Assembly (NCBI GenBank): GCA_958510825.1
Contig: OY294045.1
Span: 12,017,916-12,081,915 of the forward strand
Length of the DNA: 64,000 nt
Reading direction: 5' to 3'
Source of the DNA: Brachypterus glaber
Lineage: Eukaryota > Arthropoda > Insecta > Coleoptera > Kateretidae
The notes beneath the pieces were generated by a model. That model searched no databases and was not told where the DNA came from. It saw nothing but the letters and a program-made list of their open reading frames with translations. Positions 11,422-23,286 of this stretch are shown here, in pieces. A program made the position numbers and the translations under genes. Every line of letters begins with the position of its first letter. Positions within the stretch are counted from its first letter, which is position 1.

Positions 11422-11826
11422 GGGTTTCTCAGCTATCCGATGCAGTTCTCTGCATCCGACTGTGGCAAATCGTAAATGGCGAAGTTAAACTTCCACAGTA
11501 AAGATTTATTAATTCATTCATACATTCGTTGACTTTTGAGAATTTATTTTTATTTTCGTCGTTTTCAGCAAGATACAGAACTTTTTCGGTTAAGTTTATG
11601 AATTCCGTTACATGAAAAATAACAATGTTTTCAAAACCATTTCTGCAAAAAATTAAAGCCACATAATCTGGCTTTGATGTGTGCTTATCAGATTTCTTCT
11701 AATTAAAGAATTTTAGACATAACCTCTTTTGTTGTATAGACCGAGTATTTTTGCAATATGTGCTACCTCTGTGTTTCTATTATGGGCTATATAGAGCTAT
11801 GTACCTAACCCTAGAATTTTTCTAAG

Positions 11827-12219
11827 ATGTCAAAAAAAGATCAGCAAGCAGCCAAGAATAGAAGAAAATCGGACGAGGGCGATATGGAACTCGCTACACT
11901 GATAAAAAGGATTTATTTGGATATGGCCAATTAAATTATTTGCTTGTAACAAATTTTATTTAAGTCAAATAAATATATAGCTCATGTAAACAAATATTTT
12001 AATATCAAAATCATTTATTAATGGAAACAAAATAGTTTATTTGACAGAAATAAAATTTATTTTTCACAACCAAAATAATTCAATTGGCCATATTCAACCA
12101 AATATTTTGTTGACACAAATAAACTGTTTTATCAGTGTTTAAAGGCGGTAAGGTAACACGAGATGGGTACCTTCAAAGCTTCAAAAATGTTTAATGTACA
12201 ACGTTCTACATTGTGAGTT
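11827..12219 (+). pseudogene. Broken pogo/CENP-B-type helix-turn-helix exon
   Basis: From the ATG at 11827 the frame reads a basic N-terminus (MSKKDQQAAKNRRKSDEGDM) and ELA. It is then cut by a 243-bp MITE. After the MITE (12139 on) the same frame continues as LKAVR, an in-frame TAA, then HEMGTFKASKMFNVQRSTL. The pattern of a charged start, an alternating helix, then KASK.FNV.RSTL is typical of the psq/CENP-B-like DNA-binding domain of pogo-family transposases and genes derived from them. A GTGAGT follows RST-L at 12210-12219 and could be a splice donor. Both the TAA and the MITE inactivate it. A domesticated relative elsewhere in the genome is possible. Identification rests on motif recall, not a search. 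Confidence 0.5.
11896..12138. mobile_element. MITE with ACACTGATAAAA ends
   Basis: ACACTGATAAAA at 11896 is mirrored by TTTTATCAGTGT ending 12138. Inner blocks such as ATATGGCCAATT are also inverted, giving a long imperfect hairpin. Removing it restores the frame of the flanking pogo-type exon, which supports the boundaries. Related termini (CACTGAA) occur at 58881 and 63898. Confidence 0.78.
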
Positions 12220-12492
12220 ATTTGATTTATTATTTCATTTTAGATATATACTTTTAACTTATTACGACCTAAGCCAAATAGGAAGTTAATATTATAAGAA
12301 TAATATTATTCTGCCAACCATAAAACAAATCACCATCAACTTAGATTCTGCGGGGGTTTAGAAAAAAAAAACAATAAAAAAAAGTTAAAAAATGTAAAAA
12401 AAATCAAAAATGGTTCTGATAATAAAAATCTGTCGAGAAATAATGATAAAACAATAACTTTTTCTAGCCCACATTAATGTATTATGAAAGGG

Positions 12493-13461
12493 GAAAGTTA
12501 TTTATAATACAAGGGCGAAAAGTTAAATTTTTCGATTGAGTAGGCCGAGGGCCGGCCCGAGGGTAATAAACCTGCGAAATCGAAATTTAACTTTTTGCCC
12601 GTGTATTATACAATATTTTTTATTCGATTGTTACTAATTATAATAAATTATTAAAATATACTTAATTTTAAAGTGCAAAAAATATTTCTTTTTACTGTCT
12701 TATTCAATTCAATTCAATTAACTTTATTTAAAATTATAACTTACAATAATATTTTTCATTTATTTCACGCTAGGCAAAGCCCGTTTTGTGAAATCTGAAA
12801 GTATACATTTTATTAACTAAACCTAAATTTTAAGACTAACAAAATAACAAACAAAAATTAAAACTAGTAAATAGTGTGTGCGAGGAAAGAAAATAGAAGT
12901 AAACAGACAAAAACAGAGTAATAAGTAATTATTACTTATCTAGTTATCCATGACAAATTGCTGTCCAATCAAATCGTTACAAAAACAAATGAATTGTTTC
13001 TTTTGCTTACAATTTCATTTTAAAATTAAAAAATCTATAGCTTGGTGATTAATTTGTCTGTTGTGAAAATAATACTTGTGAAACCGTTCTATGAATATTA
13101 TAAATATTGAAAGTGATTTTACAATTGAAATTTTGTGTTTTTAATTTATTTTAGTGTGTGAATGAACATATATTTTGAGGTTATGTTATGGAATTTTTTT
13201 TATTTTGTATGAAATGATTATAATAACTGTATCTGGTCAAAAAGAACGGTTAGTTCAAGACCAAAAGTGACCAAAGGGTCATATTTCTTTATAAATATTA
13301 CAGTAAAGGTAAAGCATCTTTTTTTAAAAAGCTTCAAAATAACAAGTTTTAGTTAGCGGGTGAAAAAACTTTTTGGCCCTATGCCCACAAAGTTCAACTT
13401 TCGCCCGTAAAACATGAACAAAAAGTGTCGCTTTTAGAATCAATCGAATAAAAAAGATATT
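12493..13461 (+). repeat. Dispersed repeat family D, copy A
   Basis: Collinear with 46267-47056 over its whole length apart from a LINE insertion. The 5' part is itself a hairpin (TATAATACAAGGGCGAAAAG mirrored near 12590-12612) around a GGGCCGGCCC palindrome. Inverted ACAATATTTTTTATTCGATTG tracts lie at 12609 and 13440-13461. No open frame. Probably a non-autonomous DNA element. Confidence 0.8.
12705..12928 (-). mobile_element. 5'-truncated LINE 3' end inside repeat D
   Basis: A 224-bp block missing from the sister copy at 46500. It is flanked by TTATT duplications (12700-12704 and 12929-12933). Read on the minus strand it ends in AATTGAATTGAATTG pentamers, the tail style of target-primed non-LTR retrotransposons. 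Too short to assign to a clade. Confidence 0.7.
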
Positions 13462-13462
13462 G

Positions 13463-14121
13463 TGGCGAGCCACAATTTAGTTTCACCCGGTACAATGTTC
13501 ATACGCACCCGGCTTGTACTCGATTCTGGACAACCCTACCAGAATAAGAACGCTAGTTCGAGCTGTTACTCACCCGACTTGTCGCTAGTGTTCTCTGCAT
13601 TGTGCTGCCAATGGGCGGAGCATAACTGAACTAAACATTCAAGTTTTACTTTCCCCTATTATGTCGAACAAGATAAAAACTGTGGTTTTGTGTTAGTAAA
13701 AAAAATAACTTTAGATTATTTTTATGCATTTTTTTAAGTTTTATATATAAATAAAGATAATTTCCGGGGGATAAAAAAATGGTCTTGAGGGTTCCGTATA
13801 GCTATGCACGGGTAATATGCATATATTCACGGTAGGCATTAAACAATTTAAATAAAAAATCAAGCACCATATTTTTATTGATAGATTTTGTATTATAGAG
13901 CTTACTGAGTAAAACATAGCCAAAATTAAAATATTTTCTCAAAAACTGTTCTAAAGGATTATTTTAATTTTGGATTTGTTTTGCTCAGTAGGGTCTACAA
14001 AAAATTTAAATATCTCCAAGACTTCTAGTCAAAGCTTAGAGAAATAGGACATTTTATGTACAAGAATTGTTTCAGTTTTATTTTGGTTCATTTTTTTTTA
14101 TCTGATAATTAGAAAGCAAGT
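13463..14121. other. Spacer with CCAAT/GC-box-like cluster
   Basis: GCCAATGGGCGGAGC at about 13606 contains CCAAT and GGGCGG. About 50 bp further along the minus strand is AAGTCGG followed by GTGAGT, a donor-like string. This may be a promoter or first exon of something, or chance. The rest is AT-rich. Confidence 0.25.
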
Positions 14122-14129
14122 TACGATAG

Positions 14130-14274
14130 CCAGGGCGTAGATGAGGGGGTAATGGGGGTAAATACCCCCCATAGGACAAAAAAGTAAAAATATGCCTTTT
14201 TTTTTATTTTTAATCTATTCTAATCTATTATCTACGATATTATCCCCCTCATAGAAAAAAAATCTACGCCCTTG
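14130..14274. mobile_element. hAT-type MITE family M2, short copy
   Basis: A 145-bp element with ends CCAGGGCGTAGATGAGGGGG and, inverted, CAAGGGCGTAGA. The flanks TACGATAG (14122-14129) and GTCGATAG (14275-14282) are a decayed 8-bp duplication. The termini match the longer copy at 59196. Confidence 0.8.
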
Positions 14275-14282
14275 GTCGATAG

Positions 14283-15212
14283 GAAATAGTGTTTTCCCCT
14301 TTGGCCCACTTCCTCCACTCGAATTCACTTTTCTATAGTTTTCCTAAAAGTGTTTTTCATGTTTATTATCCTTTGTTTTTAATTTTATCTCTCATCGTTT
14401 TTTTTTTTCTAATTCTAATATTTTAAAAACGCTTTAACTCAGAGACTTGCAATTTGGAACATAGATTTTCTGAGTAGGGCAGGCGCGCCGGTTTTGGCCA
14501 CTTTAAGGTTTTAACATGATTTGTTATTTTCTAGATTTTTACCCATTAAGTTTTTTCATGGAATATTGGTTGCAAGTGATATGTCCAGTTTGAAAATTCA
14601 TTCATGGTTCTGAACGTCTGAACTTCTTATAGTGAAGTGGTTTATTATAAAATAATTAATATTATAAGCTTTTTTTAATTATTTTATAAGTGATATGTTT
14701 TAAAACAGTTGTTATACATTAAAACAGGACCAGTTAATCCTTTCACCATTTGTGGCCTCCCACTCCCCAGCCATACTATAGCACCATCTACAAATTCATT
14801 AATGTACCAAATGTGATATTGTATATTGTAGACGGGATATTTAAAATAAGTAAATAAATTCTTAATAAAAATGGAGGTGGTCATATATGAAAGCGTTCTT
14901 GAAATATCGTAGTGTAAAGTTGTTAGCTTAACAAACAAAATTTTGGCACATATTTAAATTTAAGCATTTTACTAAGGACAATTTATTATAAAAATAGATA
15001 TTATAATGAAAAAATCTTGCTATTAAGAACACAAGAACAAAAAATGTTATAATAAAAATATTATTTAGTTTTTTTTTTTATTTTTAAATGAAATGGCAAT
15101 TTATTTATTTTTTTTTGAGCCGAAGTTTAATTTTTGTATATTTGACCATGTGGGTGTAATTAAAATTTTAAATAATCGTGTTTTTTGAAATACCCTATTA
15201 GCCATGGTATGG
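14283..15212. other. AT-rich spacer
   Basis: ACGCTTTAACTCAGAGACTTG at about 14431 resembles ACGCTTTAAGCTAGAGACTTG at about 41483, hinting at a shared old repeat. No gene seen. Confidence 0.4.
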
Positions 15213-15220
15213 GGAGATGT

Positions 15221-15463
15221 CAACTAACTAATAACTCTTCTCTCTAGAATAGGAATTTCATTTGTAAAAACTGAAAAAACGTAGCCAACATATACATTTG
15301 TCTGTGTTACTCGCACAGCTTTGTTCTAACAGAGACAACAATAACAGTTACTGGTAATTGTTATTGTTCAGGCCTGAATATACCTACTATTTGTTTACAA
15401 ACGATGGCGATACTTTATATTAACGGTATGCGTATTCTAGAGAGATGAGTTGTTAGTTCGTTG
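15221..15463 (+). mobile_element. hAT-type MITE M1, copy 2
   Basis: A 243-bp copy collinear with 3980-4227. The flanks GGAGATGT and GGATGTGT are only a partial 8-bp duplication, so the site has decayed. Confidence 0.87.
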
Positions 15464-15938
15464 GGATGTGTCCGAAGAGTGTAATGATTAAGACAGATTA
15501 TAACTATTTATCTATGTTACAACATTTAATTTCATTTAAAATAATTACTCCATGATATACTTTATTATAACTGGTTAATTAATGGTAGGTACCTAATATA
15601 ATAAACATTATATTACCTCTATAATAAAATAATACATTAAGATTTTCAAAAGATATAAAATGAAATTAAGATAGCTTTTAAGATACAGACTTAATATTAT
15701 CTCTAGATGTATCAAATTCCTTTGAGCTTGTTTTTGTGCTATGAAAATCTACTAAAAGGTAGGTGTGTATGTTATTTAAAGAGAAGTTTCAATTGCAAGA
15801 CTTAAGTAAGATTGTATATTACTTAGAAAAAGTTTACTAATTTAAATTTACCTGAAGACAGGGTTGGATTTACTGACGTTGCTGCCTTGGACAATAGATA
15901 ACATGCCACCCCACAAGGGGGTTGTACTTTGGAGCCCC
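15464..15938. other. AT-rich spacer
   Basis: Nothing recognised. Confidence 0.4.
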
Positions 15939-16508
15939 TTGAAAAATAAGATATTATCTATACATGGTTGAATTTAGAATAAAATGTGCTTTCATATTCT
16001 CTAGTAAAAATGGGGTGGGGGGTACTATTTAAAAAACAAAAGTTGGAAGTGGTTCCAAGAGGGGGTGGGTAAGTAACGGGTAGTTTTGCGTAAGTCAGTA
16101 AATTCTACTTTGACTAGCATTTAATTTTGTTTTTTTCGATTTTTTCTATCTTTTTAAACAACAGAGATATAGCCCGTCTAAAACCTGGTGGGACAGTATT
16201 ATTAATAAATAATAGCTGTTATTTGGAGCCCCTTTAAGAAATAAGATACTACTAATAATACATGGTTGAATTAAGAATAAAATTTACTTTTATATTCTTT
16301 GATAAAAATTGCGGGGGTGCTATTTGAAAAACAAAAGCAACAAAAGTTGAGGGGTGGTTCCAAGGGGGTGGGTAAGCAAGGGGTGGTTTTGGATACGTGA
16401 ATAAAAACTTCAATAGCTCCCATTTAACGCTGTTTTTTGCAAAAAAAATTATCTTTTTAATTAACGGAGATATAGCTTGTCAAGAACCTGGTGGGACACC
16501 CGGTATAT
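15939..16508 (+). repeat. 284-bp direct doublet
   Basis: Units at 15939-16195 and 16223-16508 both run from TTGGAGCCCC through TACATGGTTGAATT, GGTGGTTCCAAG-type G-rich text and GAGATATAGC to CCTGGTGGGACA. Identity is moderate, so it is an old duplication. The unit end GGTGGGACACCCGGTATA resembles ends of insect dispersed repeats. Confidence 0.8.
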
Positions 16509-16629
16509 ATTTTATTTAAATTTAAGCACGTATGTTTATATGACTTATATAATCTGTTATTTGTTTAAATACAAGACAGTCTTGTAATTAAAAGTAAAAA
16601 TTTTTTTTTTGATTATCCTAAAACTTTAG

Positions 16630-16872
16630 TCAGTTGAGATCAAGAAGGGAAAGATTGCACCAATTTTTACTACATATCAGAGCTAAACTAAAGAAACCAC
16701 TTATTAAACACTGTTACTATGGTTACGATGAACAAGTTTGTAATGTTGTGTTTCTTTATTGGGCTTATGGTTTGGTTGATATAAAGTTTTTTGTTAATTC
16801 CCGGGAATCCCGGGATCCCGTGAGTTGGATCGAGTGCAATCTTTCCCTTCTTGCTCTCACCGGTTCAATTGG
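16630..16872. repeat. Inverted repeat around CCCGGG cluster
   Basis: AAGAAGGGAAAGATTGCAC at about 16641 is mirrored by GTGCAATCTTTCCCTTCTT at about 16836. Between them lies CCCGGGAATCCCGGGATCCC. An 80-codon open frame spans it but is judged incidental. Confidence 0.6.
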
Positions 16873-16949
16873 GTGAACAGTAACTGCCATGCCAAAGTTT
16901 AAGAGGTAATTCTACATCCAAAAATATGAAAAAAAGTTTCTATAAAGGG

Positions 16950-17330
16950 TGGTCCGAAAATGAGCCCTAAGGGAGCTATGGCCCTTCGAATATGACATAT
17001 TGAATGAGGCACAAATAAGAGCATCAATAAAATTTTAATGCTGCAAGCTGATTCTTTATATAAAACTGGCCAAAAAAGTATTCTTCACCAAAACACATAA
17101 ACTTAATAATAAAGCAGTAATAGCCTTTTAAGAAGTAACGTTTTTGGTGGCACAAAATGTTATTTCCCCTTAACTGCATTTTTTTTTTGAAAACGTTTGC
17201 TCCTACAGTGTTACACTACATGACATTTTTTATGTATTTTTACTCAAGAAATCTATATTTTTTACAAAAAATCCAAAAAAACTACACATAAAAAAGTTTG
17301 GGGCAAAAATGTGTTAAGCCTCACATATTT
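16950..17330 (-). mobile_element. Relic of the 50537 TIR element
   Basis: In reverse orientation it shares with 50537-51133 the strings TAGTGTAACACTGTAG, GTGCCA...AAAATGT..ACTT and CTAAGGGNGCTANGGCCC. Neither terminus is intact. Confidence 0.55.
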
Positions 17331-18189
17331 TGTTCGTCTAGGTACGCCTCTGGATAAATTCAAAAAAATAAATTAACTTATTGTCCTTATTAATACTAGT
17401 ATACATGCAAAAGCTCGTCGCTCTAGCTTTAAGGGTAGCAGAGTTATTGATTAAAAACCTTATTTTTATTAAAATTTTAAAGGGCAGTCGCCCCCTTAGG
17501 GCTACCAAACATTGGTTTCGCAATAAAGTTTTTTTGGTGTATTTTAGATGGTGAACATACTTCTTATTAAAAAATAACTAAAGAAAAAAAATATCATACT
17601 TAAACACTTGAAAACCAATTATTTAAATAATTTATTATGCTTAAACCAAACAATCCAATATGCTGAAAGATTTTAATAGAATTTAAAATGTTCTCGGTTA
17701 TATGAAAAACAAAAATTGCTTTTGCGCGATATATTATAAATAAAACATCATCGAAACAAGATTGAAATGAGAAAAGTTTCATTTACGTTCCGGAAAACTC
17801 TCATGTAAAGCACAGGTATTCAACATAAAGGATTCTTTATGTATAAGCGGCGAACGAATATTAAAATTCGCTTTGTTTCAAAACTCAATCTCACAATACA
17901 GGCTTAATGTAAATATAAGCGGCAATACCGGGAGCGGGTAGGTTGATTTGACGGCCCCCGTCTTGTCAGAAGCTTTCCTCCCAGATTGATTTTAATAAGA
18001 ACCGTTACAAGGCAAAGAAACGCTAAGACAGCCATGAATTTACTGGGGTTGCTAGCTGTTGAAAAACAAAAAATGGAAAAGTAAACATACTCAAGTTAAA
18101 ACTACTAAAGAAATGTAAAGTAAACAATAGTAATTTACTAATTTACCTACTGAATAAATAAGTAAGAGACAAAGAATTAAAATTAATTT
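17331..18189. other. AT-rich spacer with a slightly GC-richer part
   Basis: 17930-18040 holds GGAGCGGGTAGGTTGATTTG and CTTTCCTCCCAG, the latter acceptor-like and followed by 13 open codons. Too little to call an exon. Otherwise featureless. Confidence 0.35.
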
Positions 18190-18770
18190 ATTATAGCTAT
18201 TTTTATAGATATGCAAAAGGCGTTTGATAAGGTTAATATTTAATTAAAAAAAGAGATTACGGGTATTTATTAAGAACTACTGGGATCACGGAGTACTAAA
18301 AGGATTAACTGTACAACAATAAATGAAGAACACACATAGGAACCGCAAGGCTCTGTATTAGGACCCGTCTTGGCTTGTCTTGTGCATTCATTATAAAATC
18401 AGGACTAAAAGCTACATTGCTTACCAAATTCTTTTATACCCAATAGTATAATTACCATTATTAATAAAAAAATGTTTTAAAAATGTTTTTAAAACAACCA
18501 CAAAAAAGTTTTTTTATTGAAAAAGGTTTTTATTCTGTGAAGGATTTCTTAAATGCACGCCCTTAAATTTTGTATATATGTATGTTTACTTTCTCCTAAT
18601 ATTAATGCATATATATTTATCTATATTTTACTTTCTTTTATTTAAGTATTTATTTTTTTAAATGTAAATGTTTTTCTTTTAAACTTATTTCTGTTACTCC
18701 GTATATCCATCAACCGATGGCCCAATGCCAAATAAATTATTCTATTCTATTCTATAACAAATATTACAAA
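18190..18770 (+). pseudogene. LINE reverse-transcriptase relic with 3' tail
   Basis: 18196 onward reads AIFIDMQKAFDKVNI. At 18340 another frame reads EPQGSVLGPVLAC. Both are hallmark strings of the LINE reverse-transcriptase palm (FxDxxKAFD before the first catalytic region, and PQGSVLGP). Frameshifts and stops separate them. The 3' end is CCAAATAAATTATTCTATTCTATTCTAT at 18729-18756, a pentamer tail typical of Jockey/CR1-like LINEs. Heavily decayed and not functional. Confidence 0.75.
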
Positions 18771-19421
18771 ATATTGATTTCTAACAAAAAATTTGTATGA
18801 AAAAAAAGGGGTAAATAATATTTAAAAATAAAAAATTAGTTTAGCATTAATATTACTAATAGTAATTAATAGTAATTTACTATTTTAAATGCGGTAAATA
18901 TATTTACACGTTGATGTTTAAAAGCTTATATAAAGTTAAATATCCAGTTCATAGAAATTTTAAAGAGTAGATTTGGTATGGCAACCCATATAAAAATGTT
19001 TTCCATTACTAAAGACGTGTTTTGCTTTATTTTACATTTATTATTGCTGTTACGGATTAATATGACACTAGAGAAATTGCTTAAGAAAAATAAAAACCTA
19101 TTTATTTTTTGTAAAAATATTCAAAATGCGCAATATCTTTATCTTTATGACCGTTGCCCCAAACTAATAGATCTATTTAAACTTAATGAGCCACTGTCAA
19201 AAAGTTTTTTTTTTAGATTAATAACAGTATTTTATTAACTATTTAAAATGAGACCATGAACATAAAAACTGTATCTTGCTTTTGAAATATATAATAAATA
19301 AAAAAAGCGATAGCCATGTTCATTAAAGTTGATCTACTTTGAGAACAATTAAGAAAGAGAATAGCTTGCATTAATGACATTAATACATTATTTCCAAAAA
19401 AACTTTTCCCAAAAAAAGATG
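18771..19421. other. AT-rich spacer
   Basis: An 86-codon open frame at 18978-19238 has no recognisable domain and low-complexity leucine/lysine composition. It is not called a gene. Confidence 0.4.
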
Positions 19422-20589
19422 AACCGACTTCTGTCTCTAAAAAGTAAAAAATAAAAAATACTTACGTCCGTGCCAATTTCACTATTCCCTAAATTATTTA
19501 CTAACAGTTATTTTTTTATTATTTTATTATTGTTTGCTGTGAAATTGGCACCGACTTAAGTATTTTTTATTTTTTACTTTTTAGAGACATATAAGTCGGT
19601 TCATCTTTTTTTGCGAAAAGTTTTTATTTTTTACCTCTTAGAGACACAGAACTTGTCGATTTGTAACGTAATCTAAGCTAAATTATAGCTGTCCTTCAAT
19701 CAATCAATCAATTTATGGGAGATTTAGCTCAGTGGTCAATGGCATCGATATAGCCTGACACTGATCTAATGATCGTGAGTTCAAACCTCACTGGCGCCGA
19801 TTGCCTTTTTCAGTTAATTAATAATTGAAATTTGGCGAAGGCGTACTCCCTGGATATATTGGTTCGAAAGTCAATTAAAGCCGGTGGTTCCCTCTACTAC
19901 TAGCCCACACAAGTCCTGGACTTAGGGGATGCTTAATTAAGTAGAATAGTACGAGGTTAAAAACAAACATAAACATAAAACATAATCTCGGCAAAATGCT
20001 GACGTCACAACGCACTGTGCATTGTGACGTCATCATCTTAAAGATAAATTTCTAAAAAATAAAAGTAATATTTTTATTTTAGCGCCCAAGAGTCCAACCA
20101 ACCTTATTTTATTTTTTATACTAAATAAAATTTTTTAATCTTTAAGCGTTAAGTAATAATCAAATAACGCCTTATGGTAAAATCACAAAATTTATGATTT
20201 TCTCTTGGTATTTTAATATTACAAGTCCAGAGAATCAAGTTTAACGGCATTTAAAAGATTTTCAGTGTGCCGTAATATTTGATCCCTTAATCAAGTTATC
20301 CGGATCCGAGTTATCCGATATTTTTCTAAAAATTTGGTTGGTAGTAGAACCAAATTAAGCGGGTTTTAAGTGAAATTGCGTTAAAATTATTAGATTTATC
20401 TTAATTATCCGGCTTACCCGGCATTATTCGAGCGTAAAATTGAAACGGGACCACCTCAGGAATGCCCTCTTTAAGTTCCAAAAAGTTTCATCAAATTCCG
20501 TTCATTCGTTCCAAAGTTATGCTGGAACAAACATAAAAAAACAAGGTCACACGTCAAATTGATAACCTCCTCCTTATTGAAAGTCGGTT
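19422..20589 (+). repeat. Dispersed 760-bp repeat, copy 2 (fuller form)
   Basis: Termini AACCGACTTC (19422) and, inverted, GAAAGTCGGTT (20579-20589). The left part is a hairpin: AAAGATGAACCGACTTCTGT at 19415 is mirrored at 19590-19610, with GTGCCAATTTCAC in both arms. From about 19550 it aligns with 2399-3098. It is interrupted by a SINE. No coding potential. Confidence 0.8.
19717..19980 (+). mobile_element. tRNA-derived SINE, copy A
   Basis: The 5' head is tRNA-like: A box TAGCTCAGTGG (19725-19735) and B box GTTCAAACCTC (19779-19789), followed by ACTGGCGCCGATTGCC. The body (TTTGGCGAAGGC, TAGCCCACACAAGTCCTGGA, AGTACGAGGTTAA) is shared with copies at 23287, 28148 (minus) and 39469. The tail is AAACAT repeats. 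It is inserted in the 760-bp repeat. This is a SINE, not a functional tRNA gene. Confidence 0.9.
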
Positions 20590-21043
20590 AAAAAGGGTAT
20601 TTATTGTACCGCAAGTTCATACATTCAGTATAACATACTACCTACAAGGTAGTGTCTACATTGTACTGTGTTCAATCAACGCATAACAATAAGGGCACAT
20701 TTTGTAAAATTCTTTAGAGCAAAAAGTTTCCCATGTCTCCAGAATCATTGCAAGTCTTAAACTTTGATTTGAACATTACGAAATTTACATACAAGAAAGG
20801 CTATTTTCAATTTGCATTACAATTTACTGCTTTTGCATATCCAAATTTGAATAAAATTGGTTCAGACCGTATGCTGGCATTATTTACCTGATACAAATTA
20901 CACCAAGAGTGATGTTTTCTCAAGGTAATTTTTTCATTCAATATGAAATTTTATTAAAATGTCACAATAAATATTCAACAATTTTCTTTTCACTAAAGAG
21001 ACATTATTTATTTTATTTTTATCCTGGAGCCCTTTTTTTCTTT
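20590..21043. other. AT-rich spacer
   Basis: A small dyad CTACCTACAAGGTAG near 20638; no gene seen. Confidence 0.4.
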
Positions 21044-21600
21044 CATAATTTATTACGGACATCAAAAATACTTCTTATATATTTCTAATAATTTGGCTAA
21101 AATACAATGTTAAAGACCGCATCTCGATCTCTGTTGAAGTTTCTATACATGTATGTGAACAATACAAGGGTGAAGGGGTAAAAGGGCTCTTAAGACATTG
21201 TATATTGAGTTTATTCCCACTAACAAAATTAACCATCTTTCCCTTAATTAACAACTAACAAATTTCAGAGGAATAGAAAAGAAGGCATGTACAATTAGTT
21301 AGCCGGAAACCTTGGGGACTTTTTTTCTAATTTTCTCTTCTGTCCGATATACCACTAATATTTTCTGTCATAATTTATTATGGACATCAAAAATACTTCT
21401 TATATATTTCTAATAATTTGGCTAAAATACAATGTTAGAGACCGCATCTCGATCTCTGTTGAAGCTCCTATATGTGAACGATACAAGGGTGAAGGGGTAA
21501 AAGGGCTCTTAAGACATTGTATATTGAGTTTATTCCCACTAACAAAATTAACCATCTTTCCTTTAATTAACAACTAACAAATTTAAGAGGAATAGAATAG
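21044..21600 (+). repeat. 325-bp-period direct doublet
   Basis: CATAATTTATTACGGACATC (21044) and CATAATTTATTATGGACATC (21369) start units that stay nearly identical to GAGGAATAGAA and AAGGCATGT. The left unit alone has an extra ACATGTAT near 21145. A recent local duplication. Confidence 0.88.
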
Positions 21601-22150
21601 AAGGCATGTCCAATTAATTTTATTCAATATAATACAACGCCCTTAATATGCATTGTAAAAAATACTGTCAGTCCTATTAATTTTTTAAAAAGCTTATAAA
21701 GGTTAAAAATTTATTAAGCAGAAGCCCGAATTAAGCATTTAAAAAAAAGTTATAAATTTAACACTAAAAAAAATCAAATATCAAAATAATATGGTTAAAA
21801 ATAGATTTTAATAAAGAGATGTAAAAGTTGGTTCATTCTTTTTAGCGAAAAGTTTTTATTTTTGTTAAAAGTTTTGTTTAATAGCTCTCTACATAAGTGG
21901 TCACCTTGAGCAAAATAGTCTGGTAACCAAGATGAACATTGCAAGAATTATTGTATCCTGTGTAATATAAAATCTATCAATTCGAAATTGAAAAAGTGAT
22001 ATAGCATTTGCTTAAGCTCCTTAACAAATTACATACATCAGCAAATTGGTAACACTGCAAATAGAAGAAACTATTGAAACTACACTCAGAGGAATTTCAT
22101 TTTATAAAATGCATCTGAAATCATTTAAATTTAAAACATTTTCTTAATTA
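21601..22150. other. AT-rich spacer with repeat fragment
   Basis: 21829-21862 (GTTGGTTCATTCTTTTTAGC...) is a fragment of the 760-bp repeat. Nothing else recognised. Confidence 0.4.
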
Positions 22151-22435
22151 GTGCGTTCAATGGAAGAAGCAAAACTAATCAAAAGTCATCAAATGATAAG
22201 TTTTGCTAGCAAATTGCTGAACGGCTTATATCTGCCACTTGTCACAACCACCATTTGAGGTTAGAAATACCCACAGAAAGTACAATTCAGCGCTTTTATA
22301 AAATCAATCAAAACTAATCATCTCAAAACGTTGACGAGGAATATTTCCAGCGACATCTGTCAATCGAAACTGATCATAGCATCCAGTAGTTATTTGACAG
22401 CTTTTGATGAGTATTGCTGTTTCCATTGAACGCAC
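22151..22435. mobile_element. 285-bp MITE with GTGCGTTCAATGGAA ends
   Basis: GTGCGTTCAATGGAAGAAGC at the left is mirrored by TTCCATTGAACGCAC at 22421-22435, and the subterminal CATCAAAAG tracts are also inverted. No open frame and no clear target duplication. Confidence 0.75.
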
Positions 22436-23286
22436 TCCATATTTTAAGGGTAAAAACTTTTTAATTACTAATAATAAATATAAATAAAAAAAACAAATTT
22501 TTAAATCAAAACTTTGAAGTAAAATTGTCCTATACTTTTTTGTTATATTGTCCCATACTTTTTTGTTGTATTAATTTCTTAATAATAGTATATTATAATC
22601 GGAAAAGTATTTGTTTTTTGGGTCAAGAAAAGATATGGACAAGCGAGACCTGTCGAGTCTAGCCACTTCTCGAAACCCAGAAAACTACTTTTCCGGCTTG
22701 GATTTACTAAATCCAGTGAGCATTTGGCAGATATTAGTGACAAGTTGTTATCAACTAGAAGGTACTAAAATTATTACAAATGGGTACAGTATTAGTAATT
22801 CAATTACAAAAAGCCTACAAAAAAATTCTATATCTTAAGGTTCTAACCCATAATTTCCTATGTTTTTTAAACAGGCAGTTTTTCCAAAAATCGTATATTA
22901 ATTATTAATTACACTTTTTATACGATTAGTAAAAACTGCGATGAAATTTTTTTAGAGCAAAAAACATATTGGTTTTCTTTTAATAGTATAACTTTTTTTT
23001 ATTTTACCAACAGTTTTCTCTGGGTATAAAAATTATAAGCAGCTCTATAAATAGGCAGTTTTATGCGTTGGTATAACCATCTGAATAATTACCAAGGACA
23101 TGAAAACAAGAATTTATTACGGAAATGTATTTTCACACTGTTGAAGGGATCAGATAATATTTTTTTACTAAATTATTAACCCAATAATCTAAATAATAAA
23201 TAAATATTAATTGAGAAGCCCATGAGCATTAGTTTGTTTGGGGCTCTTCAATGAAGAGAGATTGGCATGTATCAATTTATATATGA
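22436..23286. other. AT-rich spacer
   Basis: Repeated TACTTTTTTGTTRTATT near 22530-22570. A 75-codon open frame at 22611-22838 has no recognised domain and is not called. Confidence 0.4.

Larger units (their letters stand above)
11365..12480. mobile_element. Candidate pogo-type element with repeated TGGGCTAG motif
   Basis: AATGTGGGCTAG occurs at both margins (11370 and, inverted, 12466-12477). TATGGGCTAG is repeated at 11391 and 11412, with a related TATGGGCTAT at 11780. Between them lies a broken pogo-type DNA-binding exon. This suggests a degraded DNA transposon whose ends carry motif repeats. The exact termini and a TA duplication could not be fixed. Confidence 0.4.

Noticed and set aside
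16634..16876. 80-codon open frame
   Set aside because: It spans an inverted repeat with CCCGGG cluster and ends in the mirrored arm, as expected for a non-coding MITE.
17975..18050. Possible terminal exon after CTTTCCTCCCAG
   Set aside because: Only 13 codons before a stop, no donor upstream and no conservation evidence.
19717..19790. Possible tRNA gene
   Set aside because: A and B boxes are present, but there is no complete cloverleaf, and the same head heads four SINE copies with a common body.
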